A program made the translations under genes and the position numbers. A model generated the notes under the pieces. The model saw only the letters and a list, made by a program, of their open reading frames with translations, was not told the origin of the DNA and did not search any database. From the NCBI GenBank assembly GCA_039619475.1, contig CM077115.1:310200734-310264733 (forward strand): 64,000 bases of DNA, read 5' to 3'. The stretch comes from Icerya purchasi. Its lineage: Eukaryota > Arthropoda > Insecta > Hemiptera > Monophlebidae. The stretch's first letter is position 1. Every line of letters starts with the position of its first letter. Below are positions 47,020 to 58,469 of this stretch, in pieces.

Positions 47020-48440
47020 GTTTAACAGCTATTTGGATTAATTCTATAACAGAAAGATAATTTTCCAAGTTGTGTTTATACCACTATATTGTATTTATAA
47101 ATTGAAAAGAATGTTTTTTACTTGTAAAAAAGGATATTCCAAATTAGTAATTTAACATCAAGAAATGGTGGCAATAGGCAAAGTGCTTTTAAACTCTTGT
47201 TTCATTTACCAATCAAGTTAAGTTTGTTCTCATTTTCTCACGTTCAGTTTTTAAATATTTAATTAATTTAACTGATAATATTTTTTCACGACACCATCAT
47301 CGAGCCACCTATTTTTTTTTTGCTGAAAAATTGGGACTAAGAACTGTAACCTAACGAAAGAATTCATTTTTCTGTATTTTCAATGTGCGACGGCAGGTTC
47401 CAACCAAGTTCTAGCATCACTACCTGACCAACTACGTTACCGCAGATAACTCACAATCAGTCAGCAAAAGGTACCATAACTATTACCTTACTGGTAGTAG
47501 TATGTCCGACTCACCGATAAATCGAGTCATGACTGTTGAAAGATACCATTAATGAAGACACCGTAATCGCGAGTAGAGTGCTAACATAAATGAAATTCAT
47601 CCAAAACTATTTATAGGCTGATTTTATCGTCTTTGTTTGACAATAACATTCCGCTGTTGGTCTAGCATGATAAGCCGCAACATTATTATTATTATTAACG
47701 AATCATAATAATGAATACGACTGGCAAATAGTCAGATTTGAAGCGGCAGGCAAGAAGAGTGCTCAAAGCGCATTTAGCGACTCCGAAAGGTTTACGATAT
47801 AATAATCGATTTATGCGGCAAATGATAGCGACGATATCTAAGACATAAGGAAATGCTGACTGAAAAAGGGAAAAAAAGTGAGAACCGACACCACCTTAAA
47901 AATCGACAATGTGCGAACATAAACACGAACAAAATGTACTATGCTGCTTCCGCTGTCTCAGATACGGGGACATACTAAATCTCGTATTATAACAGGAACC
48001 ATTGGCTTGTGTTAAATCTGACAAGAATCATGATTTCAGACGTGAAAAAATGGCGCAAATTATAGCGAAAAACGACCATTAAAAATTACAGAAAACTTCA
48101 AAATACATCAGACAACGAGATTCGTAAAATTCTGATAATTAATTAATTAATTAATTAATTAATTATTGGCCATCATTAAAAACAAACAGTAAGTGGCGAA
48201 ATGTCGAATCTAATGTAAAACGAAAAGCAACATATTACGAATCGTTTGAAAACTCCTTCGTAAATTACAAATTACTAGCAGTCCACATCTCATATCGATA
48301 TCGTTGATGTTGTACTGCAAACATTTTTATGGAAAATGAAAATTCTATTTACGGAAATGATTCGATGAGAAAAAATTAATTTTACTAAATGAAGTTTATT
48401 GATAATGTCGGCATTAATTAAATAATAAAAATGACTTATT
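47020..48440. other. No supported gene
   Basis: No coding signal. A (TTAA)n run lies at 48141-48166. Confidence 0.55.
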
Positions 48441-48444
48441 AAAT

Positions 48445-48643
48445 GAATCAATAGAAAAAATATACACTACTTTTTTATGAAACAATAATAATAATATATT
48501 TAATTTTAAACACCGACACGTTTCGAAACTGATAGCTTTATGATCACAATATGCCATGATCATGAAGCTATCAGCTTCGAAACGCGTCAGTGTTTAAAAT
48601 TAAATATATTATTATTATTTCATGAAAAAGTTTCTATTTTCCA
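48445..48643. mobile_element. Palindromic element with GAAAC motif in both arms
   Basis: Two arms of about 95 bp face each other around a short centre near 48550. They share AATATATTTAATTTTAAACAC and a GTTTCGAAxCTGATAGCTT core. Toward each outer end each strand reads TGATCAT, a stem-loop (GAAGC-TATCA-GCTTC in the better arm), GAAAC. That is reminiscent of a hammerhead stem II and GAAA, but the CUGANGA box is replaced by AUGAUCA. Stem II shows a partly compensated change between arms (GAAGC/GCTTC versus AAAGC/GTTTC). It encodes no protein. Confidence 0.7.
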
Positions 48644-49035
48644 TTGATAGAAATAATGTGTTCAACAAATTTTAACATGAAAAAGTGACTTATTTAAAAA
48701 TAGAGTTTCGTAATGCAAATGGTTATTGAAATTTCAAAAATTCAAAAGTATTTAAATCCATATCAACATCTCCTTAGTGTTTGAAACGCATTTAACGAAT
48801 TATTCTTATAAACTATTGTGATTGTTTACCCGATGGTATATAGTTCGAGTGCTTATTAAAAATGTATTATGAAATAAATAAATAAAACATAGTGCCCGTG
48901 AAAAGTCACGCCAGCGTAGCTGTCGGCAAACATTTGCAGAAAAATTAAATAACGTTTCATCTATTTATCGTCGTTCTCCAAGGCAAATTGTATCAAAAAA
49001 GAACAGCTTATTCATAAAAAAAAATAAAAAAAAAT

Positions 49036-49037
49036 AC

Positions 49038-49104
<67 letters not shown>
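49036..49104. repeat. (AT)n microsatellite
   Basis: About 70 bases of AT with TACATA interruptions at the left. Confidence 0.95.
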
Positions 49105-49109
<5 letters not shown>

Positions 49110-50763
49110 TTTTTATTAAGCCAGCGGTGAATTTAACGCAAAAAGCATACGTTGGAACTCACGGCTGATGCTAGAGGTAAACGATTAAAAATGACTTAGA
49201 CGAAAACGGTTGCATTACATACACGTTCCATTAGAATACTAACTTATTGGTCTTCTGATACAAATAAACGTCCTGACCTTGACTTCGTAGTAAAAAGAAT
49301 GCGTGCAAATTTTATCGATATATTTATCATTTTGAAAAAGTACATTTTTATGAGGGAACCCTATTGTGTTGTCATTACACAGTCTAACGAATAAGCACGC
49401 TAAGTTTGTAATAATAAATACGTACGTTAGTGCGCTAAGTCGTGAAATTATTTTAATTACAACAACGCAAAATTTTTCACATACTACGACTCGTTAAATT
49501 TACGATACTCAAATATCGCACAAATAGTATGCGCTTATATTAATAGAGCAAGACATCGATTAAAATTAACGCTTGTAGCTACATTTATACAAAAACTGTA
49601 TTAATATGATCGCTGTAAAACAAATTGCGGACACTGCGTGTTCAGTTTTAATCTTATGAGCAAAAATAAATGTACATCGTAATATATGAAATTCTAGATT
49701 GTCTTTTATTCGAGGTCATTGCGGCCCAATCACTCAACCGATTAACCTCGTATTTTCAACATATGACAGTTATGTTACGAAGATGGTTTTTATAGGTAGG
49801 TGTTAGGTAGAACCCAAAATTTTCAATTGTTCGTGTTAGGTACCGAAATATATGCATTTTGAACTATAAAGCTTGTTCTCGACGGAGAACTTAAAATCAA
49901 AATCTTCAAATTAACTTCATTCGTTCCTGCGTTGGTGATAAAATAATACGTTCATTTACACGGTTAATTAAAAATAGACACGAATGGATAATATATTATT
50001 TATTTATTTACGATTTAGACAGATCGTCGTTATTATACGGGTGCTAATTTACAGTAATATTTATGTAAATGTAAGTTTCATATCGCGTGTATATTACTTC
50101 TTTTAATGGCATTAATTAGTTTGCAAGAATACATCTGAAAGAAAACCTCGGTCACTAGCTATATTATCGAATTAGCAATTCTGATACATACATACATATA
50201 TGTACAACTGCTTTTAAGGAAAAAATTGAATAAAAATACAACACCACCGGTCGTGCTAATTTTTAATAATACTTTTAGCTTGTGAATTTTGATTTTTCAT
50301 TTTGTTTCAGTTTATTACGCTTTTATGACTTTCACAATCGTTTCATTCGTACCCGCAAAATTGTTTATGTAATTTCTTAATCCTATTAGGGAAATGTAAA
50401 TTTCACCTGTTACAAGCGGATTATAAAAGCCAGTGCTTTTCCCATTTCATTCTGCCTCGCCTTTTTTTATGCGTTATTACAAGGAACTTTGAACTTTTGA
50501 ATATTTTTGAAGCTCATATATCAAGTACTCTACATTTAAATTGAGCAAAAAATATTTTCATATCTGCATTAAAATTTTAAATATGCGAAATTTATTAAAC
50601 TTAGTGTACAAATCCGAACGATTAAAATCATCCGAAAGTACTAGAGACTCGGCGAACAGTAGTGTTTGGAATTTTGGACAACTTCCAAATTCGTCTGCGT
50701 CTTTGTGCCTCGTGAGAGCTCTGATTAAAGATGATGAAAAGAGAATCGAAGAAATTAGGAACA

Positions 50764-50791
50764 CACAACACACACACACACACACACACAA
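50764..50791. repeat. (CA)n microsatellite
   Basis: About 14 CA units. Confidence 0.95.
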
Positions 50792-53235
50792 CTCGCGTAG
50801 CAGTAATGCGCCCGCTTTCGGTGTGTGCGTGTGTATGGTACGCGACGATGATGGTTCGTTACCGTAGATAACAAAGCAGAAAAGCACAAGGCGAACCTAC
50901 ATACACATAACCATTCCCTTTGATGTATATATCTGCATCGCTCTCCGATAGCAACGGAGGACCACGTCCGTTTCATTCTGTCGCTCTGACCTAGATCCGG
51001 CTACTATTGACTGACTGACTGGCTAACCAGCTGAATAATTATTATTATGTGACAATGTTGTAGGCCCACTGCAGGCGTCGCCACGACCGGCCGAATTACA
51101 ATGAAAGCGCATTTTATTCCGCTATCGACTTCCTTTGCTCTATTCCAGATGGGCTTTTATACGCTGGTGTGAGTTTGTCTACGTGCGCGAAACTAGACCA
51201 TACAACACAGTTAAAGGCCAATTCGCCGGACTTGGCAAAACAGTTACACAGAACGCTGACCTTTAATTTGCCGACGTCACCAGAACAGAGCCGTTTAATG
51301 GTTAACGTCACACACACATGGTAATGTTGTTACATCTCTCTCATTCTAAAGCACCTCGAAACGACGAATATTCCGAATTTCCCCAGCATATTTCATTTTT
51401 TTTTTTTTCTTTTTTGGATATGAAATAAACAAATTTACGCTTAGACCCCCAAAAAAAAAAAAAAATGCAGCAAAGGTCTGACACAAAAATAAAATAACTT
51501 CGGCAAGAAAACTATCTGAAGAGTTTCCGTTATCTCGTGTCTCTTCAGACTTAATATATATGTACATATGTATATCCTCACACTTTTATTAAATAAACTG
51601 CTCGTAACAAAAACATCATAGAGAATTACAGACAGCGTTCTATTATACCTTCTGTTTTAATGTAATTAATTTTTTTTTTCATCTTAAATTTAACAATCAT
51701 TTTATTTTCTATAATTATTACCGTTAGTTTAATAGAATTATTGCTGCAACTTTTTTTATCTACTTATTTATTTACTATTTGAAAAAAATAAAAACGGCGC
51801 TCTCGGCTACTTATTGGACCACGTGCAACATTTTTTTTTTCAACTTAAAATATACTTTTAATTTTAAAAAAAAGAAAGAGAAACATAAATACATAAGCTG
51901 CACATTGAGGATTTGCTGCCACCATCCGGCTAATTTATTAGGTATAATTTTCATTTCAGATATTAGACATGTAATTTGAGAGTAACTTTGTTAGATAAAT
52001 GGCTATGACACCTTTAGTTCGCGGTAACTAAGCACTTCAACTAAACTAGGGTCGTATAATATTAATGTATATATATATATATATAAGTTTTTTAAAAAGA
52101 TTCGGGCAAAAATTTTAAAAATTTAATACCGGAACAGATTGTATTATAAATTATCTAACTCTGACTAGCCTATCTAGCCTATCTACATTAAATTGTTTTT
52201 ACCAGAGCAGAACGAGATAAACAAAAACGGCGCCATGCTAAACTATCTAGAAATAATTGTCAAAAATGTGTAAAGTATTGCTAATTTAACAATACATCTA
52301 AAAACTTTTTCAATCATTTTTTCTAGGAGCTAGTAAATAGAGCATTTAAATGCCGATTGTTCACCGGATGAGAGAAATTACATCGGACGCGGCATGTTCA
52401 AATATCGTCGCCCGTCGTGAATGAGCCATCAAAAGAGGATACTTGAAAGAAATTATTTTTTTGATCACCTTACAACATTCAACTTCAATAACAAAACGAA
52501 TTAGTTCAATTAAAACACATCTTGAACAACCAAAACGAGTAAGAAATAGTGAATGCGGAAATATTCGTGCTGTAGTCAGGTATAAATTGTCAAATTATTC
52601 GCATTAACAGAGTACGTTCGTGAAATCTTTTAAAGCAAGAACTTTGGAGATCGAATTTAAAAAGCACGCGGACCTAGAAGAGTTACCGTATATAAAACAC
52701 AACAAAATCCAGGATAGAACGGATCATGGTGGTCTTTATTGATACAGAGGCCACCACCCTAATTAGTGCGGCAGAGAAAGTTTATGAGTTTGAACACTTT
52801 TTGAGTTTTGACTGTGTGCTTATAAAATGAAAGAACACCGACGAGAAAAACAGTGCCTGAATAACGAAATAAGTTGGCAACAGAGGGATTAGGCTATTAT
52901 TCGAAGCGAGCTTGATTAATCCCTTCATTAATCTGTCTCCGAATAATGGCCTAATTCATCTCTTACCGAATCATTGTGCTATTGAAACATTGTTTTTGTG
53001 AATAGTCAAGGTCAAGAAGACGAAGGGTAAAGAGATAACGTTAGAATATTTATTAGTGAAGATGAAAATAATATTATTAAAGAGAGCTTTGAAGTTGAAA
53101 GTTTATCGCTGCGACGTAGGCTCATAAAGAATGTCGACGATAAAGAACGGAGAAAAAATGAAAGGAAAAAAAAGTAATAAGAAGAAAAGCAAGAGGAAGA
53201 AAAACGAAAGGAAGAAAACCAAAAGAAAGAAAAGC

Positions 53236-53365
53236 AAAAGGAAGAAAAGTAAAAAGAAAAAAGCAAAAGGAAGAAAAGTAAAAAGAAAAAAGCAAAAGGA
53301 AGAAAAGTAAAAAGAAAAAAGCAAAAGGAAGAAAAGTAAAAAGAAAAAAGCAAAAGGAAGAAAAT
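53236..53365. repeat. 29-bp tandem repeat, purine-only
   Basis: Four near-identical units start at 53236, 53265, 53294 and 53323 and are followed by a partial fifth. Each unit consists of an AAAAGGAAG part, an AAAAGT part and AAAAAGAAAAAAGC. The surrounding 53160-53235 contains shorter, degenerate GAAA/GCAAAAG units from which the array probably expanded. Minus-strand open frames here are Phe/Leu/Ser-rich artefacts of the repeat. Confidence 0.92.
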
Positions 53366-53369
53366 TTTT

Positions 53370-55265
53370 ATGACAGAGAAACAGTTTCAATAAAGGTATT
53401 AAATGTTAAGCAAGGTTAAGCTAAAGCAAAAGCCCTGAGACAATCCACGAAAAGAACTTGTCCTGAAGAGAGGAAAAAAATAATATTTCTACATCTTTGA
53501 ATTCCACCTCGTAATTCCTTAATTATCACCTCACTACCAATTGCGTTAGAATATAATTATTATTTTTTTTTTTTTAGTGAGCCCTCGTCCAAAAAAAAAG
53601 AAAAGAAAAGAAAAGAAGAAAAAATGTTTATAAACGCTTTTCAGAAAGCCTCATACGAAGCCCACCTTTAAAAATTACATTTCTGTTTGCATCTAGTGGT
53701 GGAAATAGTTATGATAAAAATGACAATGGAATCGAGTTATTAGAGAATAGCTCTAGAACATTGATACTTGAAAAGATGGCTAAAAGCTCTAGCCATCTTT
53801 CACGTTTTATAGAGTAGATACTATTTCTGAAAGCGAGCATCAGACGACTTGGAGACAGTTTTCCGGTATTCCAATATATAGTAGCACCGAAAGAAACCTT
53901 AATATAGTCGTTGTATTGTTTTGTTCTTCTTCTTCATACTAGAGAACCTGTTGGTGATTAGGCGAACTTGGGTGGTAGCCGAAAGATCTGAAATAAGTAC
54001 TATTTAGTACCGGAATCACACACCAAACATGAAATCATAGAGAATTCCGTATAAAATTCAGCTTCCAAAAGCGGGTAGAGAAAGGACATCATTTACCTCA
54101 CCGTTAGGACGAGACTTATGGCGAAGAGGTTAATGTGTCTTTCAACGCAATTTTTCACATTATTCGGCCGTGTTTCATTCGATATCTCCGGCTATTCTCT
54201 CGATTATTTAATCTCCTACCACTTGTGACATACAACGTCTATCGCATATAAATTAAGGTTAAGGGTACAAGAGAAAACGTTTAACCTTACATTGGGAAAA
54301 ATAACATCGATATATATATATTACATTCTCAAAAATCTTTTAAATAATGAACATTATAAGAGCAAAAGCGCGTACAGCATAAATTACATTAAAAACCCAG
54401 GAATTAGAAGTTAAAATATCGCCGCTAATTTCCAGAAGAACTGGATCGTACCGGATAAATTAACTCGCAGTGACCCGCCAACTGTAATTTTAGATATTTT
54501 AAATTAACCAATCTAAATGAACAACGTTTTGTTGAATTACGATTAATTAAAATCGTAAATAAATGTCGTCACATTTAATGTCGATAAAAAAATTGTAATG
54601 CAAAATTATAACAAAAAAAAAAAAAAAACAAAAACCGCCTGTTAAGAAATACGTATGTATATAAAAACTAGGGGACTTTGCCTCTGTTCGCTACGTTCAC
54701 CTAACTCCAAAGGGGCTCCTCCATTGCTTGCTCTAATTGCAATCACGCAGCATTGTTACTCATTAAAAACTGCTATTCGAACAGAGTGTTCGTATTTTAC
54801 TGTAAAATCAAAAAAGAAAAAGAAAATAAGAATAAGACACCGGAGGAAACTTCCTAAAGAAGTCTATATTAAGAAATGCCACCAAAAAAATAAAGGAGAA
54901 TTAAGTGAATTGTTACTTTTAAGATGTACGGTAATAAAGAAAAAGTTTTAAAAATAGGGGAAATTTTAAGAAACTGAAACCGGTGAAATACAGGTACGTA
55001 TAAAATACAACAGAATGATACGTACGGTGCTAGAAATTAATGAATGTGAGCTGATGGAAAAAAATTATACCAGATTTTTTTTTACATATATTGTACTTAT
55101 AGAAGTAAAAAATGTAAAAGTCTTTGACATTAGATTTTGAGTTAACTATCTTCGTTTCTTCTATTTTATATTAAAATCTAACCTTTTTTCTTCATTTTTA
55201 GCATTGTCTTTAGTTTCTGGGTCATTTCTTTTGCATGAACTTCAATTTTAATATATATATATATT
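53370..55265. other. No supported gene
   Basis: The plus-strand frame 54655-54951 has a mixed composition in its first 50 codons but no recognisable domain, and it degrades into a lysine-rich tail. An A-run lies at 54612-54628. Confidence 0.5.
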
Positions 55266-55271
55266 AATTAG

Positions 55272-56044
55272 AATGTAATTCTTAGGCCGGCCCCTATTAG
55301 AAAAAATGTCCCAACTTTATGTAACGTTTGTAATATTTTAATTTTTACTAACTTCCAAACAGAAGAAGCACCACCACGTTCTTTGTGTATGTTTTTTTTT
55401 TTTTTATGTTTGTTCGCGCATAACTCATATTTGTATAGACCGATTTTACTGATTCTCTGTCCATTAAAAAGAGTACCATTCGGCATTATGTAAGTAATGA
55501 TGAAAATCGATGTACATAGATTGAGTATTCGTCAAAAAACGTGAAAAAATGTGGTCCCTTTGGATATTTTTTTTTTTTGTTTCATTATTTTTTATTCGTA
55601 TAACAGGGGTGGTTGACTTAAAGTGCTATCAAAGGCTTCAAATTTTTCTAGATCTGTTGTTTTTGAAGCAAAAGGCGCATCACGTATAAAGGTGGCAAAT
55701 TCTTCGCTGTGGTTCGTCGTCCCGTTTTCGTTTCTGCAATTCACGTTTGCGTTCGGTGGCGGTTTTTGGAAACATGATGAATACACTTCTTATTACTGTA
55801 TGCCGGTTGATGAATGAGAAGTCGGTACCATAGGGGAAGAAACATGTAAAGACTATATTGCTAATTTAATAATACCATGAAAATACAAAAAAAAACCCAT
55901 TATTTATATGTATTATAGTTAAGTTGTTTCGGCAGTTTAATAAAAATTATTGTATAAATTATTGGTTGTATTTTTTTTTATAAAATTGGGACATTTTTTT
56001 ATTATATTATAAAATCTAACGGGGGCCGGCCTAAGAATTACATT
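55272..56044. mobile_element. 773-bp inverted-repeat DNA element
   Basis: The left end reads AATGTAATTCTTAGGCCGGC, then CCC and a TTAGA...AATGTCCCAA block. The reverse complement of the right end repeats this for about 60 bp with small gaps. A solo end of the same family lies at 45870-45956. The interior includes a minus-strand open frame (55592-55786, 64 codons) with no recognised domain. Flanking bases TTA on both outer sides might be a short duplication or part of the repeat. The superfamily is undetermined. Confidence 0.7.
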
Positions 56045-56049
56045 GTAAA

Positions 56050-56440
56050 TTTTGATCATTTTACACAAAGTATAGAAGAGAAAGAGACAGAAATGTAGGC
56101 AACAGGAGGAACACCCCCTTACAAGGCCAAAATGCCCGAGCTTATATACATATGTGTGTATGAATGTATGCGCGTGAATAAATGAATTAATTTTTTATTA
56201 AAAGGGAGTGCAGATACGCGGAAAACATAGCATGCAGGCGAAGGATGGTCACTGAGTAGCTCAAATTGTATACTATTTACGGTATTGTTCGGCTGTTTGT
56301 GGCATCGGCAAGCTTGCCAATGAATACAAAAGCCCCAGGTCAAATGTTCTTTCTTAATATTCCCAAAAATACTTGGCCCCGCATGGAACGATCTATTTCA
56401 CGACCTCTCAGATAAATCTGATTCTAGGGACAGAAATTTA
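56050..56440. other. No supported gene
   Basis: Short interval between two mobile elements; nothing recognised. Confidence 0.5.
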
Positions 56441-56444
56441 TCTT

Positions 56445-56712
56445 ATAAATATACGATAAATAAATTCCTCTTATTACAAACGAAAATAAGTTTTAATACA
56501 ATTAACTTTAATTAAAATTAAGATAAATACTTACTTCAATTTAAAGAAACGTTTTTAAACAAAGCCGATCATCAGCTAAAAACATAGAGTCAACTTAAAT
56601 CTGAGTGTAGTTTGTATTGTTCGCTAATGATATAGTCCAAAAACGTTTCTTTAAATTGATTTACCTTAATTTTAATTAATGAGGGGAATTTATTTATTTT
56701 ATATTTATAAAT
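56445..56712. mobile_element. Inverted-repeat element, copy 2 of the 4.5 kb family
   Basis: The left edge (AAATAAATTCCTCTTATT, ACAAACGAAAATAAG) matches the 4.5 kb copy. Its reverse complement recurs at the right edge as AATAAATTCCCCTCATTAA. The inner arms share TTTAAAGAAACGTTTTT. The minus strand carries GCTGATGATCGGCTTTG near 56561-56577, an intact CTGATGA box. GAAA is replaced by AAAA, and stem II has eroded. Confidence 0.7.
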
Positions 56713-56714
56713 AT

Positions 56715-58025
56715 TAACAATCAGGTACGGATTTATCCAGATTTAAAAATTTATCTGTACTAATATGTTTTTTTCTCCCATTTTTTTTTCCAAATGGGAG
56801 GTATACTTTGCGAAAATGCTTTTGGCATATTTTATTTTCCACGTAATTTTACAGTGTTTGTTATTTATAATTTTCATTATTTTTATTAAATAAATTACAA
56901 GTACCTTTTCACAGATAAAAGAAGTAAGCGTATAATGTAAGTTTCACGTGTATCCCCCCTCCCCAAAGGATATTTTCCTTGTTTCATTTTTATTTTTCAC
57001 CTCTTACACCTTATTTTTCTTTATTACTCTAATAGTTAAATAACTGTTACCTTCGGAAAGTTATTTTGTTTGATCGCGTACCATATAAATAAAATTAAAA
57101 CTATGTCCGATTAGGGTCTTAAATCAAGCATTGACGCTGACGACCGAACAAAGTTTCTAACAATTTCACGGGAATTTTATCTTCTGCATAAAAATTATGC
57201 TCGACCACGTATGTCATTTAGAGCAATACGGTGGTTAGGCAAGCGGAATGGAGAAAAGAGCAGTCGTGCGAGAAAAGAAAAGCCAACGAAAATGTTAGTC
57301 GATCACTGAAAATTTACGTACTCGAAAAATCGGTACAATAATAAAATCGGTCAAGGATAGCATTAACGTAATCACAGCGGTGCGTTATAAACAAAAAAAA
57401 TAAAAAATACAGCGTAAATTTTTGTTCGAAGTTAATTGGATGAAAGGAAACACAATGACTATAAGAAATTGGATATTATTATTATTATTATTATTATTAT
57501 TAGACGGTGCGTAACGTATTACCTAATTTTAGCGCAGACACTGGAAGGGTTCGATATGCTCAAACGTTGCCCCCCCCCCGCGCCAGTGAGAATTTAAAAA
57601 AGCAAGAAATAATCAAAGCGAAAAGCTAGTATTTAACGCTAAAATATTAAGAAATAACATACATTTTTTTCCTTTTAAACTCCGTTATAAAATAGAAAAA
57701 AACCGCAGATTTCCAGACTTTAGTAATCGTTCGCAACACTAATTTCACTTGAATTACAACACCAACAATAACGTGATTTTTAATATTTTTTTTTTTTTTA
57801 TCATAAATTTCATGCGGAAATTTTTTTAAAAATGAATCATTAATTGAAAAACTATTTTCCAACGTAGTAACGAAACATTTTCTACAGCCAAAATGTTGTC
57901 TGGAATCTTATTCCCTTGAAGAATCATGCGGACACCCATAATGTACATACATAATCCCCCCCCCTACATTATATATATATATATATATATGTGTGTGATT
58001 TTATACATACGTAACTAAATAAAAC
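56715..58025. other. No supported gene
   Basis: AT-rich, with (TTA)n at 57476-57500 and a C10 run near 57570. No coding signal. Confidence 0.5.
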
Positions 58026-58026
58026 A

Positions 58027-58034
58027 TGACCACC
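58027..58034. repeat. MITE target-site duplication, left copy
   Basis: TGACCACC, identical to 58461-58468. Confidence 0.96.
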
Positions 58035-58460
58035 CAGGCCCGTGCCCAGAATTTTGGAAAGGGGAGGGTTTTGAAAATTTTCTTTGCATATTTATTTTAT
58101 AAATAACAATAAATTTTTCACTAATATTCGTACTATTAATAATTTCCATCATTTTGATTTATATATTAATAATTCACATAAATGAATTACTCCGTATATG
58201 AACATTAATAAAAATTACATACGTTATTAATTATACTCGTAATAAAAAATTTTGCATAACATATTAATGAAGTACCTCTAAAAATATGCAGCATATTTTT
58301 TCTATTTTCTTGTAAAAGTAGGTAAGAACATCCTAAAAAATCATCAATATTTATTTTAAATTTGTGATTTTTTTCAGATTTTTGTGTATTTATAATAACT
58401 ATTTCAGTTCTCATTGGGGGGGGGGTTAACCCCCAAAACCCCCCCGTGGACACGGCCTTG
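58035..58460 (+). mobile_element. hAT-like MITE, copy 2
   Basis: A 426-bp non-coding element bounded by CAGGCCCGTGCCC and, in reverse complement, CAAGGCCGTGTCC. Exact 8-bp repeats (TGACCACC) flank it, a hAT signature. It aligns throughout with the copy at 7614-7981 in the opposite orientation. G/C homopolymers near 58418-58445 mark the right sub-terminal region. Confidence 0.95.
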
Positions 58461-58468
58461 TGACCACC
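58461..58468. repeat. MITE target-site duplication, right copy
   Basis: TGACCACC; partner of 58027-58034. Confidence 0.96.
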
Positions 58469-58469
58469 C

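Larger units (their letters stand above)
48650..53000. other. No supported gene; (AT)n and (CA)n repeats
   Basis: Includes a long (AT)n at about 49036-49104 and (CA)n at 50764-50791. The interval 50.6-51.3 kb is somewhat richer in G and C with several short overlapping open frames, but none has a recognisable domain. The CA repeat drives most of their length. Confidence 0.5.

Noticed and set aside
50541..50887. 108-109 codon frames on both strands
   Set aside because: Overlapping opposite frames over a CA repeat, with no domain and no clear splice context.
53012..53390. Overlapping Phe/Leu/Ser-rich minus-strand frames of 95-113 codons
   Set aside because: They arise from the purine-only 29-bp tandem repeat and carry no domain.
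57541..57580. GGTTCGA-like box B near 57549 as a tRNA or SINE
   Set aside because: No acceptor stem, box A at proper spacing or cloverleaf could be drawn.
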